Notes under the pieces: model-generated | The model's input: only the letters and a program-made list of their open reading frames with translations | Told to the model about the DNA's origin: nothing | The model's database searches: none | In this document: positions 36,541 to 49,666 of the stretch, piece after piece | Layout of the letters: the number at the start of each line of letters is the position of its first letter | Numbering within the stretch: position 1 is the stretch's first letter | Assembly (NCBI RefSeq): GCF_001638985.1 | Contig: NW_017265139.1 | Coordinates: forward strand, 868,001-932,000 | Source of the DNA: Phycomyces blakesleeanus NRRL 1555(-) | Lineage: Eukaryota > Mucoromycota > Mucoromycetes > Mucorales > Phycomycetaceae | DNA length: 64,000 nt | Direction: 5' to 3' | Translations under genes and position numbers: made by a program

Positions 36541-38377
36541 GTGGTAAAGTAGAAGAGGGGGGTATGTGAAGCAAAGTGTATTAGAGTGAAGTGGGGGGGT
36601 ATATAGAATAAATGTATTAAATGAAAATGTATATATAGATATATATAATTATTACAAACACGTCCTATATCTTGTAAATCACTGGAATTATTGAATAATC
36701 TTTGTAATTTACAAGTCAGGGGCGGAAGAGGTGCTCCGTTGGTGACCAGGTAAGAGTGATTATGGTTTTGAATTTGAGTAGCACAATATAATCTTGTTTT
36801 AGTTGTGCAAGAATATAAAATAAAAATTGAAACAGTAGATATATTTTTAAAATTGAAACAAGATTTCTATCTTTATCTTTACATTTAAATTTAAATTTAA
36901 ATATATATATATTTTTGCACTCTTGTCATCAAGAGACTTGGGATTGGTACTGAAAACATAATAATCATGCAAGAACTCGTGGTGCCTAGTTTTGCTTTCT
37001 TACTTTTGAGCTTCCCCTTATTTACCTTTCAATACTCATAATAAAATAAAATAAAGTTCTCCTTTATATATATATACATGTATGTATGTATGTATGTATC
37101 CATAGTGATTAATGATAGGTTTATGTAGATTTTGAAATTGTTTTGATAAGCCTTGACTTACAAAACACTCATTCCAAAGTACAATATGTCTGCTAGATAA
37201 GGACAAGAATTTACAAATTGTATATTTTGGATTTATTTTTATTTTTATTTTTATTTAATTTTTATTTAATTTTTTAATTTTTCAAGCAAAATTTGAATTG
37301 CTCCAGACAATATTCTTTTGTACTATCGAACTATCATCTTTGCGATTCTGATGGTGCTGTGAAATATATCTTTTTGACCAACCAATATAGAGTTGATAAA
37401 TATTGTACATGGATACTGTCAGAAATGTACAACATCACACCAACCTTGTTCATGACAATTAGAGAGAGATATGGCCATCTAAAATGACTAGATAAGCTGG
37501 CCAAATTCATTACTGACCGTCCAACCACTCTTCTGGTCGTTTGTTTGACGGTTTGGCCCTGTTTTCTACTGGTTTTTAGGCTTTAAACCAAAGGATAGAG
37601 TGTGGTAAATGCATCGCCGCTTCTTGTGAATGAAGCGCCGGACCAAAGGAAAGATCTTGTATACTGGCCCGAGTTACAGGAAAGCGGGGGAGAAGATCTC
37701 CATACTTGAAGCGGCATGAAAATGACAAGTGAAAGCGGTGCAGTAAAATGAGCTTTGATATTCGAGTACAATTCAACAGGTTACCAAAAAAAAATTAAAG
37801 CAGGAGAAGGAACCTTTTTTGTAGGCACAAATTGAACCAAGAGAGAAATTAAGAAAGAAGGCAAGAGAGAAAGAGAGACCAAAAAATAGACAAATAGAGA
37901 TAGAGAGAGAAAGCGATTGTGATTGTGATTGTGATTGTGATTTTGATAACTAGTCACATTTTCTTTTATAAAAAATAACGATGGTGAAGATGATGAAGAT
38001 TTGAATAAAGTACTATAAAGCACTATAATTTACTATAATTTACTATAAGATAATGTCATGTAATGTAATGTAATGCTATGTAATGTAACGTAATGTATAA
38101 TGCATTTTTTTGTGAGTACAAATATCATAATGATATTTTAATACATTATCCATTCAATGGCTGTGTAAACGCTATTCTTTCATTCACTCAAATGAAATGA
38201 AATGAAATAGAGAGGAGGATGACGTGGTATGAAATTGACTATTAACCGCGGACTAATAGTATTTGGTAAATAAACAAAATATATATATTTATTTATTTAT
38301 TTATTTATTGTATATATAAATGTTATATATACACATATATAATGTCCATATGTGTATATAAGTGATGGGTTTGGTAG

Positions 38378-38388
38378 CCGGCAATCGG
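38378..38388. promoter_or_regulatory. CCG-N5-CGG candidate zinc-cluster site
   Basis: CCGGCAATCGG, an inverted pair of CGG-type half-sites, sits in a GC-rich block about 1.57 kb before the Zn2Cys6 gene. Zn2Cys6 factors bind paired CGG triplets; that this one is used is speculative. Confidence 0.3.
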
Positions 38389-39956
38389 CTCCTGGGCAAG
38401 GTCCCACGCGCTTTGTCGGGGAGATGGCGTGCTTATTTGCAGTCCGCCTTGTATCCGCACCAATAATAATCTGGTGAGCTATTAAGTCTTATGGCCACGT
38501 TCCTACTCAGATGAACGAATCGTATTTCCGTCGACTGCTTGTTATCTTTTACAGTTTTTTTTTTATTATTATTATTATTATTTCAATTGACTGAATTGAC
38601 TATTCTTTATTATACATTTTACTCTTTACTGCCTACAGTAGCTATAGAATTCAATCTATAGACTGACCACCATTTTGTATCTAAAGAATTTTAATGGAAG
38701 AGTATAGAAGTTTTTCTTTTTTTTTAAAATTATATATACACATATATATGATTTCTAGAATTTATAATACAAATATATATATTTGATAGACTTGTATTAT
38801 ATTTTTATATATCTAATTTTATTTTAAATATATACAGGATCATTTTATTATATATAAGTATATAAATATATAAATATATATATATAAAATTATAATATTT
38901 TGTTATATTATATAAATATATATATATATTTGTTGTATTGTAATAATTCTTTTTCCGTATATTATTCCGCCTCTTATTTTGTCTTTCTCATTTTCACTTA
39001 ATCCTTCTGTTCTTCTTCTTCTTCTTTGGCCTCTTCTTCTATTCTGCTTTTAATTCTTTCTTTTATTGTTATATTTATTGGCCTTCTCGTTGCCATTTAT
39101 GGTCCTGACTTCTGTTTCAAAAATTCACGACTCATAGTAGACTCTGATTTGCATTTATCGAATTCCTTATTGGATCCAGAAAATTCATTTTATTTCGTTG
39201 GTTTAGAAAATATAAAGGTAATTTAACTCCGTCTATAGCGCCGCTGTCCAATACAAGTTATTTACGCTTTTTGGTATTCTTTTTTTTTGTAACCCTGTCT
39301 CAATCCGATCCACGGACTTGAATCTTGATTTTCTCTCTTTCTTTCGCTTTTCCTCTCTTTCACCTTACTATATAATTTTCTTAAATTAATAGTAATAATA
39401 GGTATAATATTTATATTTCTTCTTCTTCTTCTTCTTCCTCTTCCTCTTCTTCTTCTTCTTCCTCTTTATATTCCATTGAATATTAGTGTAATTTGATTCT
39501 TTATTTTTAATTTTTTATACTTGTACTAGTGTAATATATAAATATATATATACGCAAAAAAAAAGAAGAAGATCGTTCTATTTTTACTCTCTTTTCATTG
39601 GTAAGTCACTTCTTCCATTTCTCTCACATTCTTTTACTTCTTGTTTTGAACTTCCTTCCTTTCTTCTCTCTTTCTCTCTTTCTCTATTGTACATACACAC
39701 ACCTTATTTTCTAAAGAAGCTCTTGTCATCATACACACACACAATACACAACACACAACACACAACAAATCTTTATACCTCTATCTATCTATATATCTAT
39801 ATATCTATCTATCTATCTATAGACTGTAATATAGTTTTGTACTTGCTTTAGAAGAAGTCAAAAGAAAACAAAGTCCCTCCATTAACATCTTGCTCCGCTT
39901 CAATAGCAAACGAAAAAATAAATAAAAATAAAATAAAAAAATAAAAAGCTTATCCA

Positions 39957-41512
39957 ATGCAGTCAATGCCATACTACCAGCAAGGCTATCAAACCGCCTC
40001 TCCCTATCCAGCAGCTGGCTCACCAGCCACCTCTGTAATGAACAATGCTCCGATCCTTGGCCACCCAACAGGTCTTCCTCCTCTTCACCCAGGACTTCCA
40101 GAACAACCAGGATCCTCAGTAGTTGGTCAGTCCCAAGCCCAAAAGAGAAAACAAGTCAAGAACGCCTGCAGTAAGTAAAAACTTCTTTTACCACCATCTT
40201 ATTATGGCTTGGTTCTAAAAAAATAAATAAAAAAAAAATTAATCAAAAATTAAAAATTAAAAATTAATATATATTTTTTTAAAATAATAATAATAAATTG
40301 TACTTTATAGCAAACTGTCAAAAGGCGTGTAAAAAGTGCGATGATGCCAGACCCTGTCCTCGTTGTGTAAAGTATGGCATTGCCGATACTTGTGTCAACT
40401 CGGTGCGAAAGGAGCGTAAAAAGGGAATTAAGCGCGGTCCTTATAAGCGCAGACAGAAGCCAGGTTAGTAAACCAGATAAAACAAAATATTAGTAGATAA
40501 TATATATATATATATATATAAAAGATCAAATCAAATAGATTAGAAGAGGTAATATTAGTAAGAAAGAGAGTAAAGAAGTTGTTGTCGTTGGTGGTGTTGG
40601 TGCTATCTGATTTTTTTTCAATCATGTCATGTCATGTCATATTAACTCAATTTATTTATTTATTTATTTTATTGTCACCCAGAAGAAAAGCCTGGAGCGC
40701 GTAAACACGAAGGGATGAACGAAACACAACAGCAGCAAGGACAGTACGCCCCAGCCGCAATGCGCGCTGCCCCATTGCCCTTTGGCTACCCCAGCAATCT
40801 TAACCAGTATGGTCAGCCAGCTTACGATCCCTATGGTCAATACGCTGCTGTTTACCACAAGGAACAGATGATGCAACAATCTTATGTCGTCAACCCTGTC
40901 TATCCCCCTATGGGCTACCCTATGTTGGTCCCAGGCCAGACAGATGGTGCCAACGGACAACAACAACAACAACAGCAGCAGCAGCAACAACAACATCCCT
41001 ACCAGCAGCAGCACTCTGCCATGACACAGCAGCATTACAGTGGCATCATGCATCATTCTCCTCAGGCCTCTCGCCCATTGATGCATGGAGACCATTTCCA
41101 ACAACCCCAAAATCCAAGCCCACAGCAACCCGCCCAGGTCTATTATCAACACCAACAACATCATCAACAGCATCAACAACAACAACAGCATCAACAGCAT
41201 CAACAACAGCAGCACCAGCACCAGCAACAACAACAACAACAACAGCAGCAGCAGCAGCAGCAACAACAACAGCCAAGATCAAGTCCTCATTTGCAACAAG
41301 AAGTTAAAGAACATCAAGAGGCATTCATTAAACCTCAGTTAATGACACCTGTTGCCAGCACATCCACATCTTCAACTACATCTACACCACCAGAAACTGC
41401 AGAAGAAGAAGAAGGATCTAAATTTGCTCGTTTGTCACAGCTGTGTTCAGCCGCATTGCACCACACTAGTGAACATGCACGTACCGAGTCTAACAACTCT
41501 CAACAATCATAG
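39957..41512 (+). CDS. Zn2Cys6 (GAL4-type) transcription factor with polyQ
   Basis: Predicted 398 aa from exons 39957-40170, 40311-40463, 40683-41512. The zinc cluster ligands are Cys71, Cys74, Cys81, Cys87, Cys90, Cys99 (C-x2-C-x6-C-x5-C-x2-C-x8-C), followed by the basic stretch RKERKKGIKRGPYKRRQK that serves as linker and nuclear signal. The motif is split after its first Cys by intron 1. The N-terminus is Pro/Gln-rich; residues about 200-315 are mostly Gln/His with CAA/CAG runs. No fungal-specific middle homology domain was seen, so the protein is short for the class. Targets unknown. Confidence 0.88.
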
Positions 41513-42117
41513 CCAACCAACACCTTATACATACATATGAGTGGCTTTTTCGGAGTAGAAAAAAAAGGATAAAGAAGAAAAAGAGTTTTTATTTTTTTTC
41601 TTATTTATTTAATAAGCTCTGTTTACCTATACTTTTTTTTTTGATATTTCACTTCTTTTAAAAAAAACACACGCACACACATAAAGAAGACCATCTTCTT
41701 CTTCTTCTTCTTCTTTTAAATATATATATATATTTCGTTATATTTCTACAACAATCTAGAAACAAACCACAGCAAAACCACTGTAGCGACAGCCAAACAA
41801 AAAAAACCAGCTTTCAATATTTTTTTTTCTTATTTCAATCTTTTGTACATGTCATTTCCATAGACTTCTTCTTATTCTTTCTCTTCTTTAATAACAATAA
41901 TAATAATATATTCTTTTATCTATTTATTTATAATATATATATTTGTATTTGTATTTATGTATAGTGTGTGTGTTGGTGTTGGTGTGTTGGTTTGTACATA
42001 ATTTCAATTTGGTTTGTAGGGTTAGATATATGTATGTATAAAAGAAAAAGAAAAGAAAAAAGAGCCATGAGATTGCCAGGTTATTCAGGTTCAAGACCAA
42101 GAAATACAGCATTCTCC
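41513..42117. other. Convergent intergenic, 3' UTRs
   Basis: T-rich with CTT repeats (41696-41715) and an (AT)n; no gene. Confidence 0.6.
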
Positions 42118-43626
42118 CTATTCTGACAGCTGAACTCCGACTTCTTTACGCCATTTCAGGCCATCAGACTGAAAAGCTCTAATGGTCAACTCGTATGCAG
42201 TAAAGGTGGCACCGGCAGCAGGAATACTGTGCAAAATAAATAAATAAATATTATAAGAAGAAATATGATTTTGGTTTTTCTTACCTTCTGAGAATAGTGG
42301 GTGCAATACCACGGAATAAACCACTGATGCCATCTCTAGCCACAATTTGCTTCATAACCCGCGTAACATAGAATCCAGTAGGTGGCAAGGCTTGATTTTG
42401 TACCTGTAAAAAAAAAGAGAGAGAGAGATTCATATTCAGATAATTCCATATAAAGATATTTTGTGTTGTGTTGACTTACAACTGATTTGATAACATCCAA
42501 GGGGTAACAGCAAACCCAGTATCCGATACCGCCAACTGCACCAGCCGCCATGAGCTGCATAATATTAGCATGTTCGTCCTGGTCTTTAACCAACTGACGC
42601 TTCGTGGCTTCAAATCCAGCATAGAACCCAGCATAGGCTGGAATCTCACGCAGCACAGTGGCCCACATACCACGGAACAAGCCATTGGCAACACCATGCT
42701 GCTGCACAAGATACTTTGCACAATCAATAGGTCCACTAAAGTATCTCTCTTTTCCAATTGCCTTGGATCCAAACTGGGCCTGCATCTTGATCTTCAGCAG
42801 TTCTACCGGAGAAGCTAACACACTATTTACAACACCTAATTTTTCCACAATCAATATCAATATCAATGTCAATTCCAATTCCAATTCCAATGTCAATTCC
42901 AAATCCAAATCCAATTCCAATTCCAAATCCAATTCCAAATCCAATTCCAAATCCAACACAAAGCAACACAAAGCAAGGCAAGGCAAGGCAAGGCAAGGCA
43001 AGGCAAGGAAAGGCAAGGCAAGGAAAGGCAAGGCTCTCAACCAAGAATATCATATATCTTACCAGCACCAGCACCGGCAATAGCAATCTGACCAATCGAC
43101 AATACTTGTCCTGGATACTCTTGCATATTTTTCTTGATAGAAGAGTTTGCTGCAAACAACAGTGCATTTACTGCACCAATACCAAACAACGGACTAGCCA
43201 TTCCTTTTGTACAATATTTTTATTTTTATTTATATTTGTATTAGTACATATGTATGCCCAAAAAGACTTGATCACGTACCTTTGTAGAGTGCAAGAAATC
43301 CTTCATTCTTGATAGTCTGGACCGTACAATCCCATGCACCCTTGAATCGTCCATTGTCCAACTGCAACCGAACCTTGATTGTGTCCAATGGCTGTCCTAC
43401 GAGTACATTTGCCATGCCTCCAAAACTTTTGTATTGTTTAATTTATTTATTTGTTTGTTTGTTTGTAAGTGAAGGGGAAAAAGAAAGCAAAGAGGCTTAT
43501 CAGACAACATGGATCTATGCATATAAATGAAATCATAAAGCTTATCGTTACTTACTTTCCAGCAACAAAGTCCTCAAAGGCAGATGCTTCAGTGTGGACA
43601 GCAACATCAGTGGGTTCTCCGGACAT
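42118..43626 (-). CDS. Mitochondrial carrier (SLC25), basic amino acid/carnitine-like branch
   Basis: Inner mitochondrial membrane carrier, predicted 313 aa from exons 43626-43556, 43425-43280, 43203-43063, 42835-42480, 42403-42285, 42226-42118. Three repeats each show the signature Px[DE]xx[KR]: [33 protein letters not shown], followed by G-rich matrix-helix motifs (e.g. [36 protein letters not shown]). The second-repeat PVELLK and the ends resemble ORT1/YMC1/CRC1-type carriers; the substrate (ornithine or another basic amino acid, glycine, carnitine) cannot be fixed by eye. Intron 3 is packed with tandem repeats. Confidence 0.9.
42841..43037. repeat. Tandem repeats filling intron 3 of the carrier
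   Basis: Two arrays lie side by side: TCAATTCCAA-like units (42848-42955) and GGCAA/GGAAA units (42967-43032), making up most of a 227-nt intron. Confidence 0.85.
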
Positions 43627-43876
43627 TGTTGATTATACCAAAGAAGATAAGAAGAAAAGAGGAAGAAAGGTACGAGATATCGCAATTTCCAACTAGGTAT
43701 TTATAGTAGCGTGGATAAAAAATAAAAAATAAAATAAGCTTTCGTATTGTATTCTCTTGATGTCTCTATTGAACCACTAAAGTTCCTGTTTCTTGCGTGC
43801 TCTTTACCGCATTGGTGTGCGTGCGACAAACGATTATGACAAATCTTTGAAAGCTCCGATCCAAGACTTGCCATCC

Positions 43877-43913
<37 letters not shown>

Positions 43914-44369
43914 GTATGTATTATATATAATATGCGTATATGAGTATAAGTGTGTATAGATACACGTACAGATCAACCAACTTCTTTGATTTCTTCGTAA
44001 TTTTATATAGTAATAATAATAATAATAAAAGAATTAAATGAACAAAGAGCCTGTCAAAGTTATTCAATGTTTTGTTTTTCTTTTTTGGTTTGTCCTGAAT
44101 AGACCACGTTGTTATCTCAAAGTCTATACACAGCCTTGAAACTTTAAAGGAGAAATAAATAGACAGTTGAGACACTGAATGACACGAATGCTGGGTAGGT
44201 GATGGTACTTTGAAATCCCTTGATCTCATTCACAATTTTATTTTCAAGGTCCAATAGTCTACACTACCATTTATTTGATTTTACTCTGGCTTTTAACAGA
44301 ACATTTAAAAGCTAATCTTTTGACTGTCCAACTACCGAGATTCCAAACAGTATTGGTCAAAAAAAAAAC

Positions 44370-44663
44370 AAAAAAAAAAGGGGGGGGGGGGGGGGGGGGG
44401 GGGGGAAAAAAAAAATTTCCCCCCAAAAGGGGTTTTTTTTTTAAAAAAAAGGCCAATTTTCCCCAATTTTCCAAAAAAAAAAAATTTTGGGAAAAAATTC
44501 CCCCGATTTTTTCCCCCCCAAAACCCAAAAAAATTCCTTTTACCCTGGGGCCCCCCAAAAAATTTTTTGCCCCAAAAAACCCGGGGGGGGTTTCCCCCCC
44601 TTTTGGGGGCAAAAACAAAAATTTTTTTTTTGAAAAATTTGAAAAAAAGGGGAAAAAAAAAAG
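44370..44663. other. Low-quality homopolymer sequence, artefact
   Basis: Runs of identical bases after a 25-G tract. Block by block it follows the clean sequence at 44764-44915 (G-run, AAAA, GG, T9-10, A8, GG, then ATTCCC...CCCAAAA), so it appears to be a degraded read of the same bases. Confidence 0.8.
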
Positions 44664-44763
44664 NNNNNNNNNNNNNNNNNNNNNNNNNNNNNNNNNNNNN
44701 NNNNNNNNNNNNNNNNNNNNNNNNNNNNNNNNNNNNNNNNNNNNNNNNNNNNNNNNNNNNNNN
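44664..44763. other. Assembly gap, 100 N
   Basis: Exactly 100 N, the conventional size for an unknown gap, with G-runs of about 25 on both sides. Confidence 0.98.
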
Positions 44764-45480
44764 GGGGGGGGGGGGGGGGGGGGGGGGGAAGTAAAGTAGT
44801 ACATCCAAAAGGCAGTTTTTTTTTAAAAAAAAGGTCAAATTACGCAAACTTGACAGAAAAGGAAATATCTTGGATAAAATTCCCGCGATCTTATCAGCCC
44901 AAAATACCAAAAGATATCAATATAACATAGGTACATACAAAACAATTATTGACCAGAGTAATCAGTGATGTAGTTACAGTCCTTACTGGATCGAAATCAA
45001 ATATATATATATTGAAACAATTGAATAAAATGGTAATAGTAATAGTGCTTATTAGCACAAGATATCCAAACCAAGTTTATTTGAGCAACATTTCAATAGA
45101 CATCTTTGGTAGACAAATACACCAATTTTATAATATACATATATGAATATGAAAAAAGAAAGCTTCTTCTTCTTCTAGTATATATAGATAGTTTGTAGGG
45201 ATTTGATAGACAATGTACTTTCGAGTACCTCAATTGGTGTAATATCTATGAGATAATTTTCCATTTTATTATTAAACTAATCTCTATATATGTATAGTAG
45301 TTATTCTTTAAAATATAATATAATATAATTTTTTTAAAAAAAAATTATAATTTACAAGATATTCCTACCTTGCCTTTGTCTTTTATGAATATATCACACT
45401 TGACATAGAAAAGATTTTTTTTTGTATATATCTAAAAGAATAAGAATAATAATAACGAGAAAAATATTAAGATAAAGTAA

Positions 45481-48400
45481 ATGGGTGTTCAGAATCTTTG
45501 GACACTTACTGCTCCCGCAGCACGTCCATGTCAACTCGAATCACTGCGCAATCGTAAATTAGCAGTCGATGCAAGCATTTGGATGTATCAATTCGTACGA
45601 TCGATGCGCGACAAACAAGGGAATCCAATGCACAATGCCCATCTCCTTGGATTCTTTCGACGAATCTGCAAACTCTTATTTTTCAATATAAAGCCTATTT
45701 TTGTGTTTGATGGAGGTGTACCTGATCTCAAAAAGCATGTCATTGTAGGCCTCTTCTATAATATAATTATATAATTATATATTTGTATATGTATAATTGA
45801 GTACAATATATGGGCTACCTTTTTTTTTTCTTTAAAAAATAATAATAATAATAATTTATATTTTGTTAATAGAGAGAAAGACGGTTAAGACGAGAGGGCG
45901 CATTAACGAGTATGAAGCAGGTGGCAGGAAAAATTTTGAGCGCCCAGATGAAATCCAGAATCTTGTTAGAAGAAGAAAAGAGGTAGGCGCTTTGCTTTGC
46001 CTTGCCTTGTTGTTTTTGATTTTCTCTGTTACTTTATTATATAAAGAAATATTATAACGTCTTAATGTCCCTTCTAACTCTATACCTTTTCTTATTTCTG
46101 GTAGACGTAACGAAAATGCAGAAAAAACCAACCAACCTAAAGAATTGAATTCATCGGTAACATCAACTGTTGTAAAAAGTCTCCAACAACGGCATCTCAA
46201 TGATCCCTATGATCTTCCAAAAGCTACCAAAAAACCAGCCGACTTTGATCAGCGATTGGCAACCCACGAAGAGATTGCATCGTTTGTCAAGGAATTCAAA
46301 CCCTCAGAAATTGACTTTGATTCAGATGTATTCCAATCGCTTCCGCATGAAATACAATACGAAATCATCCAAGATATCATGATAAGATCACGCCAGACTT
46401 CGTGGGATCGCCTGGATCAAATGCTAAAGAATTCTAAAGATCCATTAGATTTTTCAAAGCAACAAATCAAACAATTGGCTCACAGAAATGAAATGACACA
46501 GCGGTTACTGACCATGAATTCTCCAGCACTAAAAAATGACGAGGCAACCCCTTTACGTATCGCAAGTGAACGAGGACGCGCCTATATTCTGTACAAAAAC
46601 GAGAATCCTGATGAAGGGCTAGGGTGGCGATTACCTGGTCTATTGACTCCAGAATCTACTGTTGTAAAAGATGACAAAAGCAACAAAAGCGATGAAAATG
46701 ATGATGACAGTAAAAGCAATGAAATCAATGAAGAGGATGAAGTGGACGAAGAGATGGAAGTGGTGGTTCCTAGGTAAGCATAATCTATATCATATTATGC
46801 ATATATACATACATACATACATATATATATACGATAGAATACCGGCAAATAAAGCCAATAACGGTATGATGTGTCTGATATAGCACATCAGACAAAGTAA
46901 AAGACGCCATAATGGCAAACCCAGAACTTGCTGCCATGATGACAGGATTCTTTAATGATGAAGATGAAGAGAAGGAAGAAGACGAGAATGAAAATGAAGA
47001 CGCCTTATCTAATGATATTCCCGCAAATTTTCAATCGATGGATGCAAACGATACAGATGATGAGCCCTTGTTTGACATTCCTTCAAAACCTATATCCGAT
47101 GCACGAACACAACCACAACCACAACCACAGCAACAAATCTCTCTTCTCGATGATATGGATGCATATGCCCAAGATGATGAGACAATGCAACACGTCCTGG
47201 AAAAAATCTATGGAAATAATATAATTTCTTTTGAAGAAGAAACCAAGCCAAAAGAAACCAAATCAGAAGAAATTGACGAAGAAAATTTAAGTGCAAGAGA
47301 ACTCTACAATCTGTGGCTATCACGAGTTCCGGATTCTTTTATATATATGCATTCATTCAACGATGAACACAAGCAACTGATTCACAATGCTGTATTTACT
47401 GACCCAGTCAATACTATAAAATCTCAACGAGACTCGGTTCAAAAGTCTCTTGGAAAGACAAGAGATAGTAATGAACTGTCTATTGAAGCTCATACTTTTC
47501 ATATTCGTATGTTGGAATCTGTCATTGCATGGAAATCACACATGGAAGAAAACATATCATTTCTCGAATATGCAGAATCATTACCACAGGACTCTTTGAT
47601 AATTGACAAAGACGCAATGGTGTTGGACGAAGATGAAGACGAAGAAGGCGAAATGAGATTTGAAGAAGCAACGTCTTTGCCCATTCCTCCCACTGTCGGT
47701 GCTCAATCGGATACTTTATACAAAGGATCGGTTGACCTGGTCTCTTCTATACTTGGCGATAAAGTCCCTACTACTGAAGACTTTGCAGAAGAAGATCCTC
47801 AGTCCAGGAAAGAGCCTGGGGGCACTAACGAAGTCCAACCAAAAGCTCAAGATGGTCCAGATTTTGATATTGAATCTAGTCTGACCGAGAATTTTATTTC
47901 CGAGGACATAAAACACAAGCCAATCTCGGATGTAAAGTTAGAGTATCTTGAACCTAAAGAAAATGTCGAGACAGATTTTGAGCAGATCATAAAATCTAAA
48001 TCCGAGGAGAAACCCAAAGAGAATATTGATGCTCTAGACGAAAGTGATGAAGATGATCCGGATGAAGAACAGATTATTGATATGGATGAAGAGCAAAATG
48101 AATATGCACGTTTTATTTCTGACATAAAGACCAAAGATATTGAGAGTGTGCGTAAAGAGCTTGATGATGATATGGAGAAACTCAATCTTCAATTAAGCAA
48201 AAAGAAAGGTTTATCTGATGAAATCACACAAAACATGATTCAGGATATACAGGTAAATTAGAGTGTCCTTACACTTGCATAAACTTGGGTTATAACAGTA
48301 TCAAATATAACCCACCCGTACAGCAGTATGTTCTATCCAATAACAAGCATAATAATCATAATAATTATCAGGAACTGCTACGATTGTTTGGAATTCCGTT

Positions 48401-49396
48401 TATAGTGTCTCCGATGGAAGCAGAGGCTCAATGCGCTGCTCTTCTCGAATCATCTGCGATCGAAGGAATCATTACAGACGATTCTGATGTATTTCTTTTT
48501 GGAGGAACATGTGTTTACAAGAACCTCTTTAGTCAACAAAAATATGCCGAAATTTATAATATGCAAGACATTAAACGGGAAATGCAGCTCGATAGGCGCA
48601 AGTTGATCCAAATCTCTTTCTTTCTTGGAAGTGATTACACTACCGGTATTCCAGGAATCGGGCCTGTTACAGCACTGGAGCTCTTGGCCGAGTTCTCGGC
48701 CCCTATTGATGCAGATTATGCAATTGATGAAAATGAACCACTCGAAGCTCCTCTTGAAAGGTTCCGAGATTGGTATCGGCAGGGCAATGACACGACAGCA
48801 TTTCAACGCAGATTTGTATGTTTATATAGACATATAGCTCACAAACGATACTAATGTTTATTTACTTGATTGTTTGTGTAGAGAAAGAAGCACGGAGAGC
48901 TAGAGATACCAGATAATTTTCCTGATTCATCGGTGAAAGACGCGTATTATAATCCCAAAGTTGATCGTCATCCAAGTATTCCCGAATGGAAGATGCCCGA
49001 ATTAGATACCCTACGCTTGTTTCTTATGGAAGCATTCGGGTGGCCTGACAGTAAAACAGACGAATTTTTACTTCCCGTTATACGCCAAATGAATCAACGA
49101 GCGGTAAGAAACAATGTCTATGGATAGATTGATATAATGATATTAACTTTGAAAACTGTAATGTTTATCCATGTTATACGCATATGTGATATGAGTAGAC
49201 ATTGGGCACACAGTCTACTATCAATAGGTTTATTAGCCCATTAGAAAAAGACGAGTATCAGACGCCACACAAAACTCGTCTTCACAAAAGCAAACGTATC
49301 CAGAACGTTGTTGATCGATGGCGAAAAGCAAAGGTCAAGAAACGACCTAGTGAAAAGTGTGATTCAGAAAGACCAACAAAACAAAAGAAAGTATAA
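45481..49396 (+). CDS. RAD2: XPG/RAD2 structure-specific endonuclease (nucleotide excision repair)
   Basis: Cuts 3' of lesions in NER; predicted 1091 aa (human 1186, yeast 1031). Exons 45481-45744, 45873-45982, 46105-46773, 46884-48252, 48372-48815, 48882-49103, 49199-49396. N-region MGVQNLWTLTAPAARP with the catalytic Asp in VDASIWMYQFV and in IFVFDGGVP; a long acidic spacer (about 150-800); I-region SPMEAEAQCAALL, IITDDSDVFLFGG and the helix-hairpin-helix FLGSDYTTGIPGIG. A PIP-box-like QSTINRFI lies near the end, before a Lys/Arg tail. The long spacer separates RAD2/XPG from FEN1 and EXO1. All catalytic acids seen are intact. Confidence 0.95.
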
Positions 49397-49666
49397 TATT
49401 ATATAATTATATAATTATATATTACGAGTGGATTTTCTTTAAAAAAAATTGAAACAAAAAAAATATTAATATTAATAAAAGAGTATTATTTAGAAGTGTA
49501 TATGAATATGAATATGTATGTGTATAGGTATGTAAGTATGTAAGTGTGTAAGTTTGAGTATTTTCGTTTGCGTATCTATATTTTTAAGAAATGATATTTA
49601 ACAGAATAGAATAGTATTCTTTAAAAGAGGGGGGGTATTGTTTGGAATCCAAAATATTATCGGTCA

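Larger units (their letters stand above)
36126..39956. other. Large divergent intergenic region
   Basis: Between the Rrm4-like and Zn2Cys6 genes. It holds GAAAGA repeats (36238-36274), a GGTAATAGTGGCAGT-type repeat (36466-36540), GATTGT repeats (37914-37940), TAATG repeats (38050-38095), a GC-richer block at 38365-38500 and long pyrimidine tracts (39417-39462, 39600-39710) typical of a 5' UTR. An apparent 66-codon membrane-like ORF at 39026 has no ATG. Confidence 0.55.
43627..45480. other. Divergent intergenic with assembly gap
   Basis: Between the head-to-head SLC25 carrier and XPG genes. Includes (CA)n/(AT)n at 43880-43925 and the gap with its corrupted left flank (see 44370-44763). No gene. 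Confidence 0.6.

Noticed and set aside
39026..39226. Open frame with a hydrophobic, signal-like start (LLLILSFIVIFIGLLVAIYG)
   Set aside because: It begins at TTG, has no ATG, and lies in pyrimidine-rich 5' flank of the Zn2Cys6 gene; hydrophobicity comes from T-rich bases.
40664..41269. Long minus-strand Leu-rich ORF
   Set aside because: Antisense shadow of the CAG/CAA polyQ tract of the Zn2Cys6 factor.
44271..44910. ORFs of 174-192 codons across the N gap
   Set aside because: They read through Ns and homopolymer miscalls; artefacts.
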